Source of the DNA: Persicaria tinctoria
Lineage: Eukaryota; Streptophyta; Magnoliopsida; Caryophyllales; Polygonaceae
Direction: 5' to 3'
Length of the DNA: 64,000 nt
Assembly (NCBI GenBank): GCA_037127255.1
Contig: JBANSL010000012.1
Coordinates: forward strand, 40,973,115 to 41,037,114
Made by a program: the position numbers and the translations under genes. Below are positions 24,250-35,393 of the stretch, in pieces. Positions within the stretch are counted from its first letter, which is position 1. Each line of letters opens with the position of its first letter. Below the pieces are notes generated by a model. It was not told the DNA's origin and ran no database searches. It saw only the letters and a program-made list of their open reading frames with translations.

Positions 24250-24570
24250 ATGACGGCGTTGGAGATAAAACCGTGCTTACCCAGGGATATTTCAACCTCC
24301 CAACCCTTTCGGACGAAGTCACGTCGCACTCACAGCTCATTGGATCCTCTGAGCTGTAACGACGTCTACATGACTTCACCACGTGCGATGGGAGTTTTTT
24401 TATTATTACACTCAAAGTGTTACACCGATCCTTCACCACCTCTCTCATTGAAATCACCGCTTGGAATGAGTGTTTTACACCAAACAATTCGGGCGAGTAA
24501 GAAACAACCATTTCGAGAAATGAATGCAACTTCCCGAGCACGACCAACTGAATTTATAGGCTGAAATGCC
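24250..24570 (-). pseudogene. Small element gene fragment with TATA box, copy 1
   Basis: The minus-strand TATA (plus-strand GAATTTATAGGC near 24,550) is followed by a leader, the leader motif at 24,413-24,430 and an apparent 84-bp exon. That exon is bounded by TAG on its left and a GTAAGC donor on its right, coding DPMSCECDVTSSERVGRLKYPW in the open frame. The second copy at 52,550-52,850 conserves the exon and its splice signals but not the frame in front of it. I do not recognise the protein. Confidence 0.4.
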
Positions 24571-24864
24571 GCCAACCTACGAACGAACTAGGGTAAGCCC
24601 CACGGTTCGGATATTTCCGCAACTTTATGCGGATATTTACACATCTCCTTTCGGACAGAAATCTGGCAGGTCCGAACCGGGCCACTGCATGCACGCGTGT
24701 TTTGGACTTTTTCTCTTTTGATAGACACCTACATGCGTAGCTTTCCGCCAGCTTCCGGTTCGAACCCAATGACAGAACCCTCCACCTAACGTGACTACGC
24801 AAAACAGACATATGTACACATATGGAGTTCCCATTGTGTACTTTTTTTAATTGTTTATATTAAT

Positions 24865-25010
24865 TGCTATTTACTAAATTTAATGTCAATTCTTACAATG
24901 TCGCTGTACACACTTCATATCGAATGTAATTTACAAAATCTAATGGAAATTCTAAATGCGTTTCCCGACAGATAATTTACTTTATTACATCGAAATAATT
25001 TTACAACGAC
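24865..25010. repeat. Direct repeat flanking a small gene fragment, copy 2
   Basis: Second copy of 23,965-24,105. It runs straight into the duplicated 141-bp segment at 25,014. Confidence 0.6.
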
Positions 25011-25013
25011 AGA

Positions 25014-25154
25014 AAAATGAGAATCATTGTAATTAAAGGAGATACACTCAAACTGAAAAAGAAGACGTTGGTGATTAGGGATTGATAGCTTATCTTTCTA
25101 CGGACAGTTTTTTATTTTTCGTTTTGACTTTTTTTGTTACTCTCTTAATTTTAG
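25014..25154. repeat. 141-bp segment duplicated from/at 9,379-9,519
   Basis: About 99% identical to 9,379-9,519 by eye, with the same order relative to the following terminus. Confidence 0.75.
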
Positions 25155-25222
25155 GGGGTTGTTCGTTACACCACTAATTTTTACTGGATACACCGCTAAT
25201 CTACGCATAAAGTTGCAGAACG
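25155..25222. mobile_element. MULE-type terminus next to the OTU-MULE gene
   Basis: GGGGTTGTTCGTTACACCAC and the repeated ACACCGCTAATCTACGCAT match 9,520-9,587. Similarity stops after GAACG, where the C-terminal end of the OTU-MULE gene begins. The region between terminus and gene, present at 9.6 kb as dyads, is missing here. Confidence 0.6.
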
Positions 25223-28200
25223 TTTGTGGTTGTGAGCAATGAGTGCCGATACCACTCAGGGTATATGGGTGGGAGCAATGAGTCGTCACGCAACCATACC
25301 TGTGGAAAGATCAAAATGAATACGTCAGTGTTTGTGGTTGTGAAGTCTGAATAAAATATGTCATGTAATTGGTAGCTCACCGGCACCCAATGTGTTCTGT
25401 TGTTGACGATGCAGATTGCCAAGTTTGCTTTATGTGGAGGAGGGTCGCGTGCATCGAGAGGGAGTAGAAGCATCAGATAGTTCCTGCTGAGGATGACTAA
25501 GGGCGTCTGGAATCTTGTGGCGAAGACGAAACCCATCATAGGACACTACATCCAGTACTCTCGGTCGATAATGGGACCAGTGAAGGTACATTTAAAAATG
25601 TAGTCGTCCAGTCGCGGTTCGTGGCTATAAGCGTGTCGATGCTCTGTCATCTCCTGTGCGAGGGCGAGGCGGACTTGTTTCCACTCATTCTCGCCCAAAC
25701 TAAGGATCTCAGCAAATGCTCGATATCCGCAATGGCCGTCAGACCCGACGTTCTTCACTCTCTTGATGAAGATTGTCATGAATGGGTCGATGTCATCATC
25801 TGCCCAGGGGAAATGAGTCTGCATGACTGGTACGGTTGATGGGGCCTCCGCGTCGGCTATGTTGGAAGCCGCCTCTTTGTCGTGCATCACATCTGTGGAG
25901 TCGTTATGTGCACGGTCGCGGCCGTGACCACGCCCGCGGCTATTTCCGTGTGGACGTGGTGCCTTTGCCCGCTCCTGATGGCGTCGTTCAGCCGATTGCG
26001 TTCTCTCCCATGCCAAGGGGTTAGTTTGACAGGGGTTACGGCGCCCTCGTCCCCGAGGTCTGCCCCTCGATAGCTCAGGTGGATTGGGTGGAACTAGGTT
26101 GGTGGTAGCAGGGAACTAGCCGTCAGCCAACGTAGTTGCCACTCTAGCCAACTCGTCATCGGGCACTTCACCGCGTTAGTACCTTTGCAAGAAGTCATTG
26201 ATGGCGATCTGAGCCTCGGTCATGGGGATGGAGTCCGACAACGAGTCCTGCTGAATGACCTTCCAATCCAACTGCTTCCAAAACATGTGAATCTGGCTCG
26301 GCATAATAGGCGTACTATCTTGGATGCAGCGATATATGTCGTGAGTACATGGTAGCCCGTACGTGACTCTCCAAAACTGGTCGGTGCATTCTGGGGTCGA
26401 TGGAGTGGCTTTGACCTTCTGGTATAGTGCGTTGAGAATCGGACCCGGCAAAAATGTCAACGTTGTGCATGCTGGTGCACCACGTGTTGCGGTCCCTATT
26501 TAGTGACGCTCTGACCTCTAAAATTTGATCCTTCATCATCAAGTCGATCGTTGCGAACACGCAACCGAAGTCTCCTACGGGGGAATGTAACGCGTTTTTC
26601 AGTGCTGAGTGTGCGAACTCGACCCTTAAATGAAAATTCCATTTTGTTCAGCTTAGCATAAAATATATACGTGAAAACGTAAAGGTATAGATTGAGAAGG
26701 GCAGTGAATTTAAAATTTGTTTGTGGTCCTCGTCCCTAAGTGAAGGCTGGTGTCCACCCAAGCTGTGATAATTTTGTTTCGGTGATGCAGGAGCCACGTG
26801 GAGGAGAGGTACTGCATAAATCCGGGGATGTGGTTCCACTTGGCATATATCCACCGGCGCCATGACTCGTACGACTCGGGGGATTTCGACTCGAACACAA
26901 CTCTACAGTCGTTATTGAACTTTCGCGATGTTTCTAAGTCGCGGGTCCGTTCGAAGACCGCTTGCTCGCACCCCCGCAGAACGTGGACCCAGCATAATAT
27001 ATGGTTGACTGTGGGGAAGGAAGCGGAAATCGCACCAAGTAGACCAAGCTCCCTGTTAGTGACGATAGCCTCCGGTGCCTTTTCTCCGTAGAGGAAGCGG
27101 AGATGGTTGAGGGCCCAAGTGTAAGACTTTGTGGTCTCATCGCAGAGGAAAGTGAAAGCTATGCTGAAGTTCATCCCCGTGCATGTGAAGCCGATGAACT
27201 CAACCAATGGCATTTTGTACCTTCAGATGTGGAAGAAAAAAAAATGTGAGTTGAAACTGAGGCGATAAATATTAGATGAAATTTGTTACAAATTGCAAAG
27301 AACATAGCAGTTAAAGGGAATGCTATGAAGACGTACTGGTTGGTTTTGTACGTATTGTCGATTTCGATGACATACGGAAATAGTTTCAGAAAATGCTGGG
27401 TGTCCGGGTGGGTGAAGAAAAGACCTCCTACCACATCGGAGTCAGGCCTCCTCCTTACAACGTAGAAGTACCGCTTGACCTTCATCTGGTGTAGAACGTC
27501 TTGGGTGATGGTCCTGTCACCTCGAGCCTGGAACTTAAGCTTGGCCTTGGCGTTATATAGCTGACGTCGTGATGTAACACATCCCTCTTCTGAGTGCAGC
27601 AACGAGTATATCGGCTTTGGTGGTGTCCCATGCGACGATAACATCTTCACAACCTCCAATGCCTGCGGGTGGATATGCCCACGGTAGGCGTGACCTAGTA
27701 GAATATCTGAAAGGTCGTGGTTGTGCGTTCCAGATAAAACGTACATGTGCCACTTTCCGCGTTGGAATTCCCGACCCATTAAAGATAATGGACAATTTGT
27801 GAGTTTCGTGTTACCCTTCTTCGTTGCCTCGTCGTGCTCCCTACGTTCCCTCACCTCCTTCCTCGGTTCGTAGATGCCGATTTTTTCACACGCGAGGAGT
27901 ACGCTACCGAGGAGGCGTTCGGTTGACGGCCACGATCTCTTGATCACTAGCACCATTTTCAGATGGGTAGCGGTTGCGTCTTGGAATATCCGAACCATCT
28001 CGTCACGATTTGTCCACTCCCGATTGGTTGTAAACATATCTGTGAAATTTGGCATTTCTACTGAGGCGTTGACGTCTGCGTCCTATTCAATTTTGTGAGT
28101 TACGTGCACAAGTTAGACAGAGAGTAACAAATTTGCGTGCATAAGTTAGACGGAGAGTAACAAAGTAGACGGAGGAAATGAAGCATACCTCGTCGACGGA

Positions 28201-28260
28201 GAACTGTTCTATTGGTACATCATCAACGGAAACGCGTTCGACGGGATCGGCAGCAGACAT
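25223..28260 (-). pseudogene. MULE transposase fused to an OTU-like cysteine protease (nearly full length, broken)
   Basis: Minus strand. Exon 1 is 28,260-28,189, exon 2 28,082-27,337, exon 3 from 27,220, and the last exon from 26,624. Domains in order: FAR1/WRKY-GCM-like DNA-binding region (TNCPLSLMGREFQRGKW, HNHD); MULE DDE core (FPYVIEIDNTYKTN, then IVTNRELGLL, then CWVHVLRGCEQAVF); SWIM-like ligands (CTDQF...YGLPCTHDI); a basic linker (RGRPRGRGRRNP); and an OTU protease with VGSDGHCGYRAFAEI (Asp/Cys) and NNRTHWVPV (His). Damage: the second catalytic Asp is Asn; the donor after exon 3 reads AT instead of GT at 26,716-26,715; one frameshift lies near 26,450; in-frame stops lie near 26,177, 26,117 and 25,547. 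The 3' end is fused to an element terminus. The phase-2 intron in KTNQ|YK is shared with the PMD-MULE at 63.4 kb. Confidence 0.85.
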
Positions 28261-28945
28261 GGCAATGCAAACCCGGAGATGGGGGGGGGGGGGGGGGGGA
28301 GGATTTGAGAGATGAGGAGAGAAAGAGTTCGACGATTAGGGAATCAAGCGACGCTTACTATTTGCAGTCAGCTGTAATCGACAATTATAGTATTTGTCAG
28401 TGGGCCTAATTACTCCGCAACGTCTTGCGGAGAGGAACGACGCGTAATAAGGGGCCTACATGATGCGACAGGACCGTTGAAAGGCGCGTTTAGTTCGGCA
28501 ACCAATTGCGTAGTGGTGGGAATGCATTACGGAGCAAGTTGCGTAATAGTAAGCCGCAAAGTGCGGAACAATAGAGCCTCGCGGAGGCGGTAAGCAACAT
28601 GGGCCATTCTCCGCATGAAGTTGCGGACGGAAGTCGACCATTACGAAAGCGCGTGCCATAACGCATCATCATGCGTAATGAATTCGGCCGTTGCCAGTGG
28701 ACAAATTTGAAATTTGAACGGCTTAAATGGTCCGCAACGTCGTGCGTTGGTATTATGCGACGAATTTTCCATACGTGACAGATACAACATGTTACTAATA
28801 CTAGTGCAGATTGTCAATGGTAAATATCGATACGTCAATGGATACTGAATAACTATAAAGATTTGAGAAAATTTCCATAAATGATCACTATTTTGTAATC
28901 GTTATACAGGTGCATTATGTGGGAGTTTAGAAAAAAGAGGACAAC
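28261..28945. promoter_or_regulatory. 5' flank of the OTU-MULE with dyads and a G19 tract
   Basis: Upstream region of the minus-strand transposase. A run of 19 G (28,281-28,299; C in the transcript sense) sits about 20 bp upstream of the ATG. Dyads include TCCGCA-TGAAGT-TGCGGA near 28,608 and AACGCA-TCATCA-TGCGTA near 28,661. Similarity to 18,490-19,095 ends near GGACAACCC, which I take as the element end. No clear TATA box. Confidence 0.55.
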
Positions 28946-29478
28946 CCCCTCTCCCCTCCAGCAATTTCTGCGGCCGCCACTGCTTGCATAGTTGCCACAA
29001 TGTAAAGTATGGAGTATTAATTTTCAAAGAGGATTTCTCTTCTACCCCGAGAATTTAATTTTTTTTTAACATGGAGGAGAACTTTTCCCGTTGAACCTTT
29101 CTTAAGCAAAATAATACACCCTTGATTTCAATCAAAAAATTTCCAAGCCATGCATTAATGATATTTTTAATTATTTGAAAAAAAAACCAATACACTGGCC
29201 ATCATGCAGGCTCACCTAAGCAAATTGTGCAAGGAATGGGATTTGAACCCTTGACCTCTTGTAAGGGTCACCTCTCCTTTACTAGTAGGGCAATGGGTCA
29301 TTGGTTTAATACACTCCCTTCTTAAGTCCTTTTTTTATTAGGTGTATTTTTGTTAGGTAAAAAATGTACGACCTACATCCGAGAATTGCAGTCCAAACCC
29401 AAGCCATAGCCTCCCACCACTACCAGGGCATTTCAAGCCGAAACAAATTCACATCTGCAACCCCGACATTGTCCGACA
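28946..29478. other. Spacer with a tRNA-derived SINE-like segment
   Basis: At about 29,205-29,310 the minus strand reads GGTCAAGGGTTCAAATCCC, a good RNA polymerase III B-box, but the A-box is poor. It could be an old SINE or tRNA fragment. The rest is AT-rich with no gene. The ATG of the BED-finger gene follows. Confidence 0.35.
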
Positions 29479-29667
29479 ATGTCTTCTACCAAAGTTGAAA
29501 TCCCGCGGGAGGACTTGTTCACCCGTCACTACGAGAAGGAGGTGATAGCAGGAACCGCCTTCCATGCAACATGCCGTCACTGTGGCCACCGCTACAAAGT
29601 GACGAATAATCTACAGTACGGACATCTGAAGAGGCACATCACCACCAAACATTCCGACGAGGTCTAA
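29479..29667 (+). CDS. Stand-alone BED-type zinc-finger protein (62 aa)
   Basis: An intact single-exon frame from ATG 29,479 to TAA. The protein has one zinc finger: CRHC, then YKVTNNLQYGHLKRHITTKH, i.e. C-x2-C ... H-x5-H spacing as in BED fingers of plant transposases and their domesticated relatives. Nothing follows the finger except an acidic tail (SDEV), so it would be a DNA-binding module without a catalytic domain. Dyad-like CGCA/TGCG sites lie downstream at about 29,930-30,030. A closely related coding stretch is amplified four times in front of the MULE transposase at 63,052-63,208. Whether it is an independent gene or exon 1 of a decayed transposase is not decidable here. Confidence 0.55.
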   Translation: MSSTKVEIPREDLFTRHYEKEVIAGTAFHATCRHCGHRYKVTNNLQYGHLKRHITTKHSDEV

Positions 29668-30165
29668 GTCATATGCAGTCATTATTTGTAGTTGCTTTTT
29701 TCTGTTGGAAACTTGACTTATTTACATCTCTAAAGTTGTAAGAAAGTGGGTTGTTAAACATAATATAATATTTTGGTGTTTTCATTTTAACATGTCCTTA
29801 TGTAGTTCCGTTTGTTAAAGATCTACAACCTGTGTTGATGATTTCCGTTTTTATTTTTACTGCACTCGTCATCAGGCAACGGTAAATCCGTGTAACAACG
29901 CGTACTACGGTTATAGGCTACGCACGGAAATGCGGAGCCTTCCGCGACTTTGTGCGCAACACTTAGCGGCGGTCATGTAGTCCTTTCTATGCATCTGATA
30001 TACGTCCGCAATCGGTTGTGGAACATTCGAGCTGCCGTCTAACAACGTAATCAAATGTACCCTCATGTTTGTATTTTCTTCAAATAATTTTAAAAATGTA
30101 ACTTTCGTCTAAATTAAATACTTGGTTGATGACAGGTGAATAAAGATGCATATCACAAATCCGGG
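29668..30165. other. Downstream region of the BED-finger gene
   Basis: AT-rich, then a patch of half-sites (GGCTACGCACGGAAATGCGG, TTCCGCGACTTTGTGCGC) at about 29,925-30,030. No reading frame worth reporting. Confidence 0.4.
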
Positions 30166-30735
30166 TACATTACATTACAAATTTACAACAATTACGAAAC
30201 ATTACAACTGAAACATAGAAACAATTACGTTACATTAAAACAATAACGTGTACATTACATTACATTCAAACATTTACGTTGTAATGCGACATAAACAATT
30301 ACATTAAACTGAAACAATTACGTTACATTGAAACAATTACGTTACATTAAAACAATAACGTGTATACTGTTTTGTGGTATTCACCGGTATCGTGTTTGCT
30401 GCAAGTTGTATACGTGCAGCCAAACTTGGCGTCCATACCATTTGAACTCTACATCTGCATACCCTCGCAGCTTGAGCCAAAATACGACCTGGCGGATACA
30501 ACATTCATATAATGAAATATCGTTGCCAATGACTTGCGCAGCGTGGTCTATTCAATACCAATGCATACCCTCGCAGAATACGACCTGGCTTGCGCAGCTT
30601 GAGCCAGAATATGACCTGGCTTGCCAATGACTTGCGCAACATTCATATAATGAAATATCGTTGCTAATGCATACCCTTGGAGCTTAAGCCAGAATACGAC
30701 CTAGCTTGCGCAACGTGGTCTATTCAGTACCAAAG
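30166..30735. repeat. Short scrambled tandem repeats
   Basis: 30,170-30,370 consists of variants of ACAATTACGTTACATTGAAAC. 30,450-30,720 consists of rearranged repeats of CATACCCTCGCAG, GAATACGACCTGGCTTGCGC and CATTCATATAATGAAATATC. Related single copies lie at 21,110-21,340 and 22,370-22,500. No gene. Confidence 0.6.
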
Positions 30736-30870
30736 TGTTTCACCGATCTCTACACATGTTGAAACGTAAATTGACTTCAAACCATACATATAATGAAATA
30801 CCGTTGCCAATGACTCATATGTGTGGATGGGAGGATCAACAGCAATTGGACACGTATTTATTGGGAATTT
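30731..30870 (-). promoter_or_regulatory. Minus-strand promoter and leader motif
   Basis: The leader motif lies at 30,731-30,748 on the minus strand (plus strand CAAAGTGTTTCACCGATC). A TATA-like TATTTATTGGG lies upstream in the minus sense, near 30,856. It resembles the minus half of cassettes 1 and 2. Confidence 0.45.
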
Positions 30871-31067
30871 TGTCCTCCGTAGAAGTTACGCAGTCTTTCG
30901 GGACAAAACGCGGATATATACGCATGCAATTACGTAGTTGTTGTCGTGCTTGCGTATGTGTATTTTCTCCCTGTTGGGGTTCTAATTCATGCTCGTTCAA
31001 GGACATGTTTATCTCATTAGATGCCCAGCAGCATGCGTAGCTAACCAACGGGAATGAGCAAAGTCCG

Positions 31068-31700
31068 AACAGTTATGTCATATCTACTTTATCAAATGAA
31101 ACTACATCGATAGAAAACAAAACTCCATCCATAAGATATGCTTAATCGTAAAATTTTAGTTCAGATTAAATAAAAAAAATGGGTTGTTACAATTATGGAG
31201 AAACATATCTGATGGGAATGATCGAAGTCCGAACATTTATCTCATATCTACTTTATCAAATGAAACTACATCGACAGAAAACAAAACTTCATCCACAAGA
31301 TATGCTTAATCTTCAAATTTAAGTTAAGATTAAATCAAATAAAATGGGTTTTTACAATTGTGGAGGGGACTGGGGTAATATTTTACAGAAGAGGTTCGAG
31401 CGATGGCGACCGCGAGCGTCAGATATTAAGCGAGGCTCGAGGTAACACATATGGAGGCTCGAGGTGCCAGATCTTTAGAGAGCGGACTAGAGACGAGACG
31501 AAGGAGAGGAGACACCCGTCTTGCAGGATACATGTCATGGCCGGAGGGAGGAAGCTCGTACGAGCCGATTAAATGTCGTGGCCAGAGGGACAAAGCTACT
31601 CTAACAGCCAGCACACACCCCACCTGTTGGCTCTCCCCCGCAACCTGTCCACTCCCCCTCGGCAACCTGTCTACTCCGCTCCGCGTATTTAAAATCCAAG
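31068..31700. repeat. Duplicated subterminal sequence and GC-rich block
   Basis: 31,070-31,205 and 31,225-31,365 are tandem copies with CTACTTTATCAAATGAAACT and AGATATGCTTAATC. The following GC-rich block (31,390-31,690) has relatives at 34,400-34,620, 37,280-37,560 and 49,930-50,180. In the minus sense it carries a recurring coding-like phrase RGSGQVA. A leader-motif relative (CAAGTACTTCCCTGATC) lies near 31,698. Confidence 0.5.
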
Positions 31701-31859
31701 TACTTCCCTGATCTTTAAAGTGTTTATTTCAAATGTGAGATATACCATTTGGAAAGCATCGCTGCATGAAAATTAGACCATTCCACTATATGCTTCTGAG
31801 GTTTAGCAACACATTTCAAACCACTATGAAAACAGTCATTGCCAGAAATGTGTTAAACA

Positions 31860-32756
31860 TCCGGAGCACAACCGACTCTATTTATAGAGTGAAATGACGC
31901 CAACCACCGAACGAGATACGGTATGCCCCAGGGTGCAGATGCTTCCGCACCTAGTTGCGGATGGCTCCGCACCATAACGTGTAACTTAACGCATAGAAAT
32001 GCGGACCATATCGAAGTGACATGTGGACTTGTAGGTGCCACAGGTCTCCCCTGAATACTTACAGAGTCACGGACGAAGTTACTTTTGGAATTGTAGGTCA
32101 CATAAAATTCAAGTCTATATTGGTACTCAGTCATTCCTGACAGTTTACAGTCCATATAATTGTAACGACGCATCTCACAAAGACGTGTACAGGAGAAAAC
32201 GTAGGGGACGATTCCTGACAGCCATGCCTGAACCAAGGCAGTGTACGATTGTGCCCGAGTTTATCTGCTCATGAACCTGAACCCCCGACGGAAATCTGAC
32301 GGCCCTGACCCCTTCCAGTGCACAAGTGTGTCGGGCTTGATCTCACTCGATACGCAGCTTCATGCGTATCTCACCAGCCGGACGTGTATTGCGTAATCTT
32401 TACTCATCCAGACGTGTAGCTTGGCTAAAAGTACAAGCTCGCAGCAGAGAGTTAGCTCTCGGCAATGTCCGATGAACGGGCAAGGCTGCTATCTGTACGC
32501 AACATATCGCGGTTTTATACGCATGTCTTAATTTGCGTACGTCTACGCACCCACTTGAGATTTTATTCGCACATAGTCAAGGTTACTGAAATATTGGTCC
32601 TCCATTATAAATACCCGAGGATTGTGTTGTTAATCATTGAGCCATTGTCGGTATCATAGGTTCCAAACACGTTCGGGCCAATGGGTTATTTTCAAGGGTT
32701 GAACAGGGAGCGTAATCCCAAAATATAAGTTATGTAAGGGTCATGGAAGCACTTTG
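31860..32756. promoter_or_regulatory. Divergent promoter cassette with dyads
   Basis: The minus TATA (CTATTTATAG, 31,878-31,887) and plus TATA (TATAAATA, 32,606-32,613) enclose a dyad-rich interval. Examples are CCGCACCTAGTTGCGGA near 31,950 and TACGCAGCTTCATGCGTA near 32,352. The plus leader motif is at 32,739-32,756 (GGTCATGGAAGCACTTTG). No long gene follows. Confidence 0.5.
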
Positions 32757-33701
32757 AAGACAATTGTTTATTTTGCATTTCATTAGGGTTTCGTGAAACA
32801 CACTCTATCCAAATGACGGGACGTCCACGGCCACCTCGAGAGGGTCAAGTTGGCTGCTCTGCGTCAACCTCGTCATGGCAGGTTGACTCACGAGTGAATC
32901 TGGTGAATCGAACTCTATCTATGCCAACACTCGAACCCAGGACCTAGGTCTACTAAGCAAATGAGAGTAGAGGTTCGAATCCAATTTTTGAACCCACGGG
33001 ATTAATTCACTATGCAAAAACAGACATTTACACATATGAAGTGGTCATTCTGTACTTTTTCCTGTAACTGTTACCATTCTCATATATGAAGTGGTCATTC
33101 TGTAATTTTTTATGTCATTGTTTCCATTTTTAATGTAGCAGTGTAAATGGGATATTATCTTGAAACAATACAATAATCTGACTTTCATCAAAATACTTTG
33201 AAGAGACGGGAGAATAAAGACGCATATCACAAATACGTGTACATTATATTCAAACAATCACGGAGAGATATAAGTTTTATAAAGCACCGTTGTTTGGGAA
33301 TTAGACCATTCTATTAAATGCTTATCAGATTGAGAGCATCCCCATCCGCTGCCTTTTGTAGACGTCTTAGTTGGGGATTTGCATTACGCAATTTGATGCG
33401 TTTTGTTTTGCGGTTGTCTGCATCTGCACTCCGCATGCTAATGCGTAATTACCCACGAATATCGCCGAAACCGCCACGCAATCGTTTCCGTACTATCATT
33501 CTTTCAATCTTAATGCTCGCCACATTCGTAAAGTCCAGCAACACGGTGTGAAGATCATGGAAGCACTTTGACTTTATGGTGACAAAAGGAAATCGTCGGT
33601 TTGCCTTCTTGGATCCATCATCTCAGAATGTCTCGGATCACCTGTGTAACCATTGACTCTCAGCCCGACATGGTGGTTCCGAAGTACTGAGAAATGCTCG
33701 A
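32757..33701. repeat. Left flank of the tandem triplication
   Basis: Contains sequence related to internal parts of the 5,154-bp unit and a plus-strand leader motif at 33,553-33,570. A dyad-like CCGCATGCTAATGCG lies near 33,432. No gene is supported. The triplication starts at TTT 33,702. Confidence 0.45.
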
Positions 33702-34314
33702 TTTCATCTAAGAATCAAACCTTACGAAGTGACGTTTATAATAGGTGTGTATTATATTGTAGTCTTTTAAATTGTAATCGTTGGAATGGACATGATTTTG
33801 TGGTGCTCTTTGGTTCAATTGTCATTGTCACATCTCAATACATAATCGATTATGACGACTACTTCCCAAGTATTGTGCACTGGCGAGACGCAATATGTCG
33901 CAATGAATGCGGTATGCTCATTCTAATGTCAGTATCGAACGTAACCACGTATTCAACGCGGATAGTTTCGTAGTATATTTATTTTGAGGTCCGCATGTTA
34001 TTGCGGAACATCACGCATTTCGCCGCGGAACCGTACACGGTATTAATCGGCGGCTTCAGCGCTTAGCGCCAACCACCTTGTGAGGCCGACATTTACAAAA
34101 CAATTATCAAATCAAACTACTGTTTTGGCGCTACAAAGTCCGAACAGTTCTGTCATATCTACTGTTATCAAATCAAACTACATCGATGGAAAACAAAACT
34201 GTATAAACAAGATATGCTACACATTAACATTATTAAGCCAATATTTAATCAAAGAAAAGGCATTGTTACAATTGTGGAGGGGATCTGGGTAATATTTTCA
34301 TAGTGATTTTCCAG

Positions 34315-34400
34315 ATCTTATGTCTGTCAGGGTTCGAACGCAAGACCTTTGGTTTTATAGGCAAACCTAAAGCCACTGAGACTACCAGGTTGGCGATTGG
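34315..34400 (-). repeat. tRNA-derived SINE-like segment
   Basis: Minus strand reads an A-box-like TAGTCTCAGTGG and, about 45 bases on, a B-box GCGTTCGAACCC: the spacing of an RNA polymerase III tRNA-type promoter. No anticodon arm or acceptor stem can be folded by eye, so it is SINE-like rather than a tRNA gene. Repeated at +5,154 and +10,308. Confidence 0.45.
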
Positions 34401-34811
34401 GGGCGTAAGCTTCGAGCGAGGTGACATATATGGAGGCTCGAGGGCACAGATCTTAAGAGATATGACTCGAGACGGAGGAGAGGAGACACCCGCCTTGCCG
34501 CATACATGTCGTTGTCGGAGGGACGAGGCTAGTCTAATAGCCAGCACACACCCCACCTGTCGGCTCTCATCCGCAACCTGTCCACTCCCCCTCCACAACC
34601 TGTCCACACCGCTCTGCGTATCTGAAATCAAAGTAGTTCCCTGATCTTTTAAGTGTTCATTTCATATGAGAGATATAATGTTTGTAAAGCATTGCTGTAT
34701 GGAAATTAGATCATTCAACGATATGCTTATGAGGTTCAAAAGCCCCATCTCAAACGAGTATGAAAACAATCATTTCTAGAATTGGGTGCAACTTCCGAAG
34801 CACGATCGACT

Positions 34812-35393
34812 CTATTTATAGGGTGGAATGACGGTTGGCCCCAGGGTTCAGATGCCTCCGCACCTTGTTGCAGATGGCTCCGCATCTTGTTCATGGTTCC
34901 GCAACATGTTGTATTGCTACGCCATTTAGTGTGGAACCTATACGCAACCAGATGTGTAGAAGTTTACCTGAACCATTTCTTTATACTCTTGTTACGCATC
35001 TAGACGCTTGTGACGAAGTTAATCTCAATAGATACGCAACATCATGCGTAAGCCAACAAACTGCGAATATTCACAACCCCTGCCACATCGACATGCTTGT
35101 AACTCCAAGGGTTCAGATGCCTCCGCACCTAGTTGCGGATGGCTCCGCATCGTAACGTGTAACTCCACGCATAGATGTTGCATACAGAACCGCACTGTCA
35201 TGCGGACCACACCGAAGTGACATGCGGGCTTGTAGATGCCACAAGTCTCCCCTGCATAGTTAAAGTGTCAAGAATGACGTTACTTTCGGAATTGTAGGTG
35301 ACATGAAATTCAAGTCTATAGTGGTACTCAGTCATTCATCACTTCATTTTATTGCCCATTTATAACTGTTGTAAGGGTCATGGAAGCACTTTG
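34812..35393. promoter_or_regulatory. Divergent promoter with dyads inside unit 1
   Basis: The minus TATA CTATTTATAGGG is at 34,812-34,823 and the plus TATA-like CATTTATAAC near 35,358. Between them lie dyads including TACGCAACATCATGCGTA near 35,034 and TCCGCACCTAGTTGCGGA near 35,123. The plus leader motif is at 35,376-35,393. Repeated in units 2 and 3. Confidence 0.5.

Noticed and set aside
34266..34644. Overlapping frames on both strands over the GC-rich block of each tandem unit
   Set aside because: Frames are open on both strands because of composition. Relatives at 31.4, 37.3 and 50.0 kb keep only a short RGSG phrase, so no gene is called.
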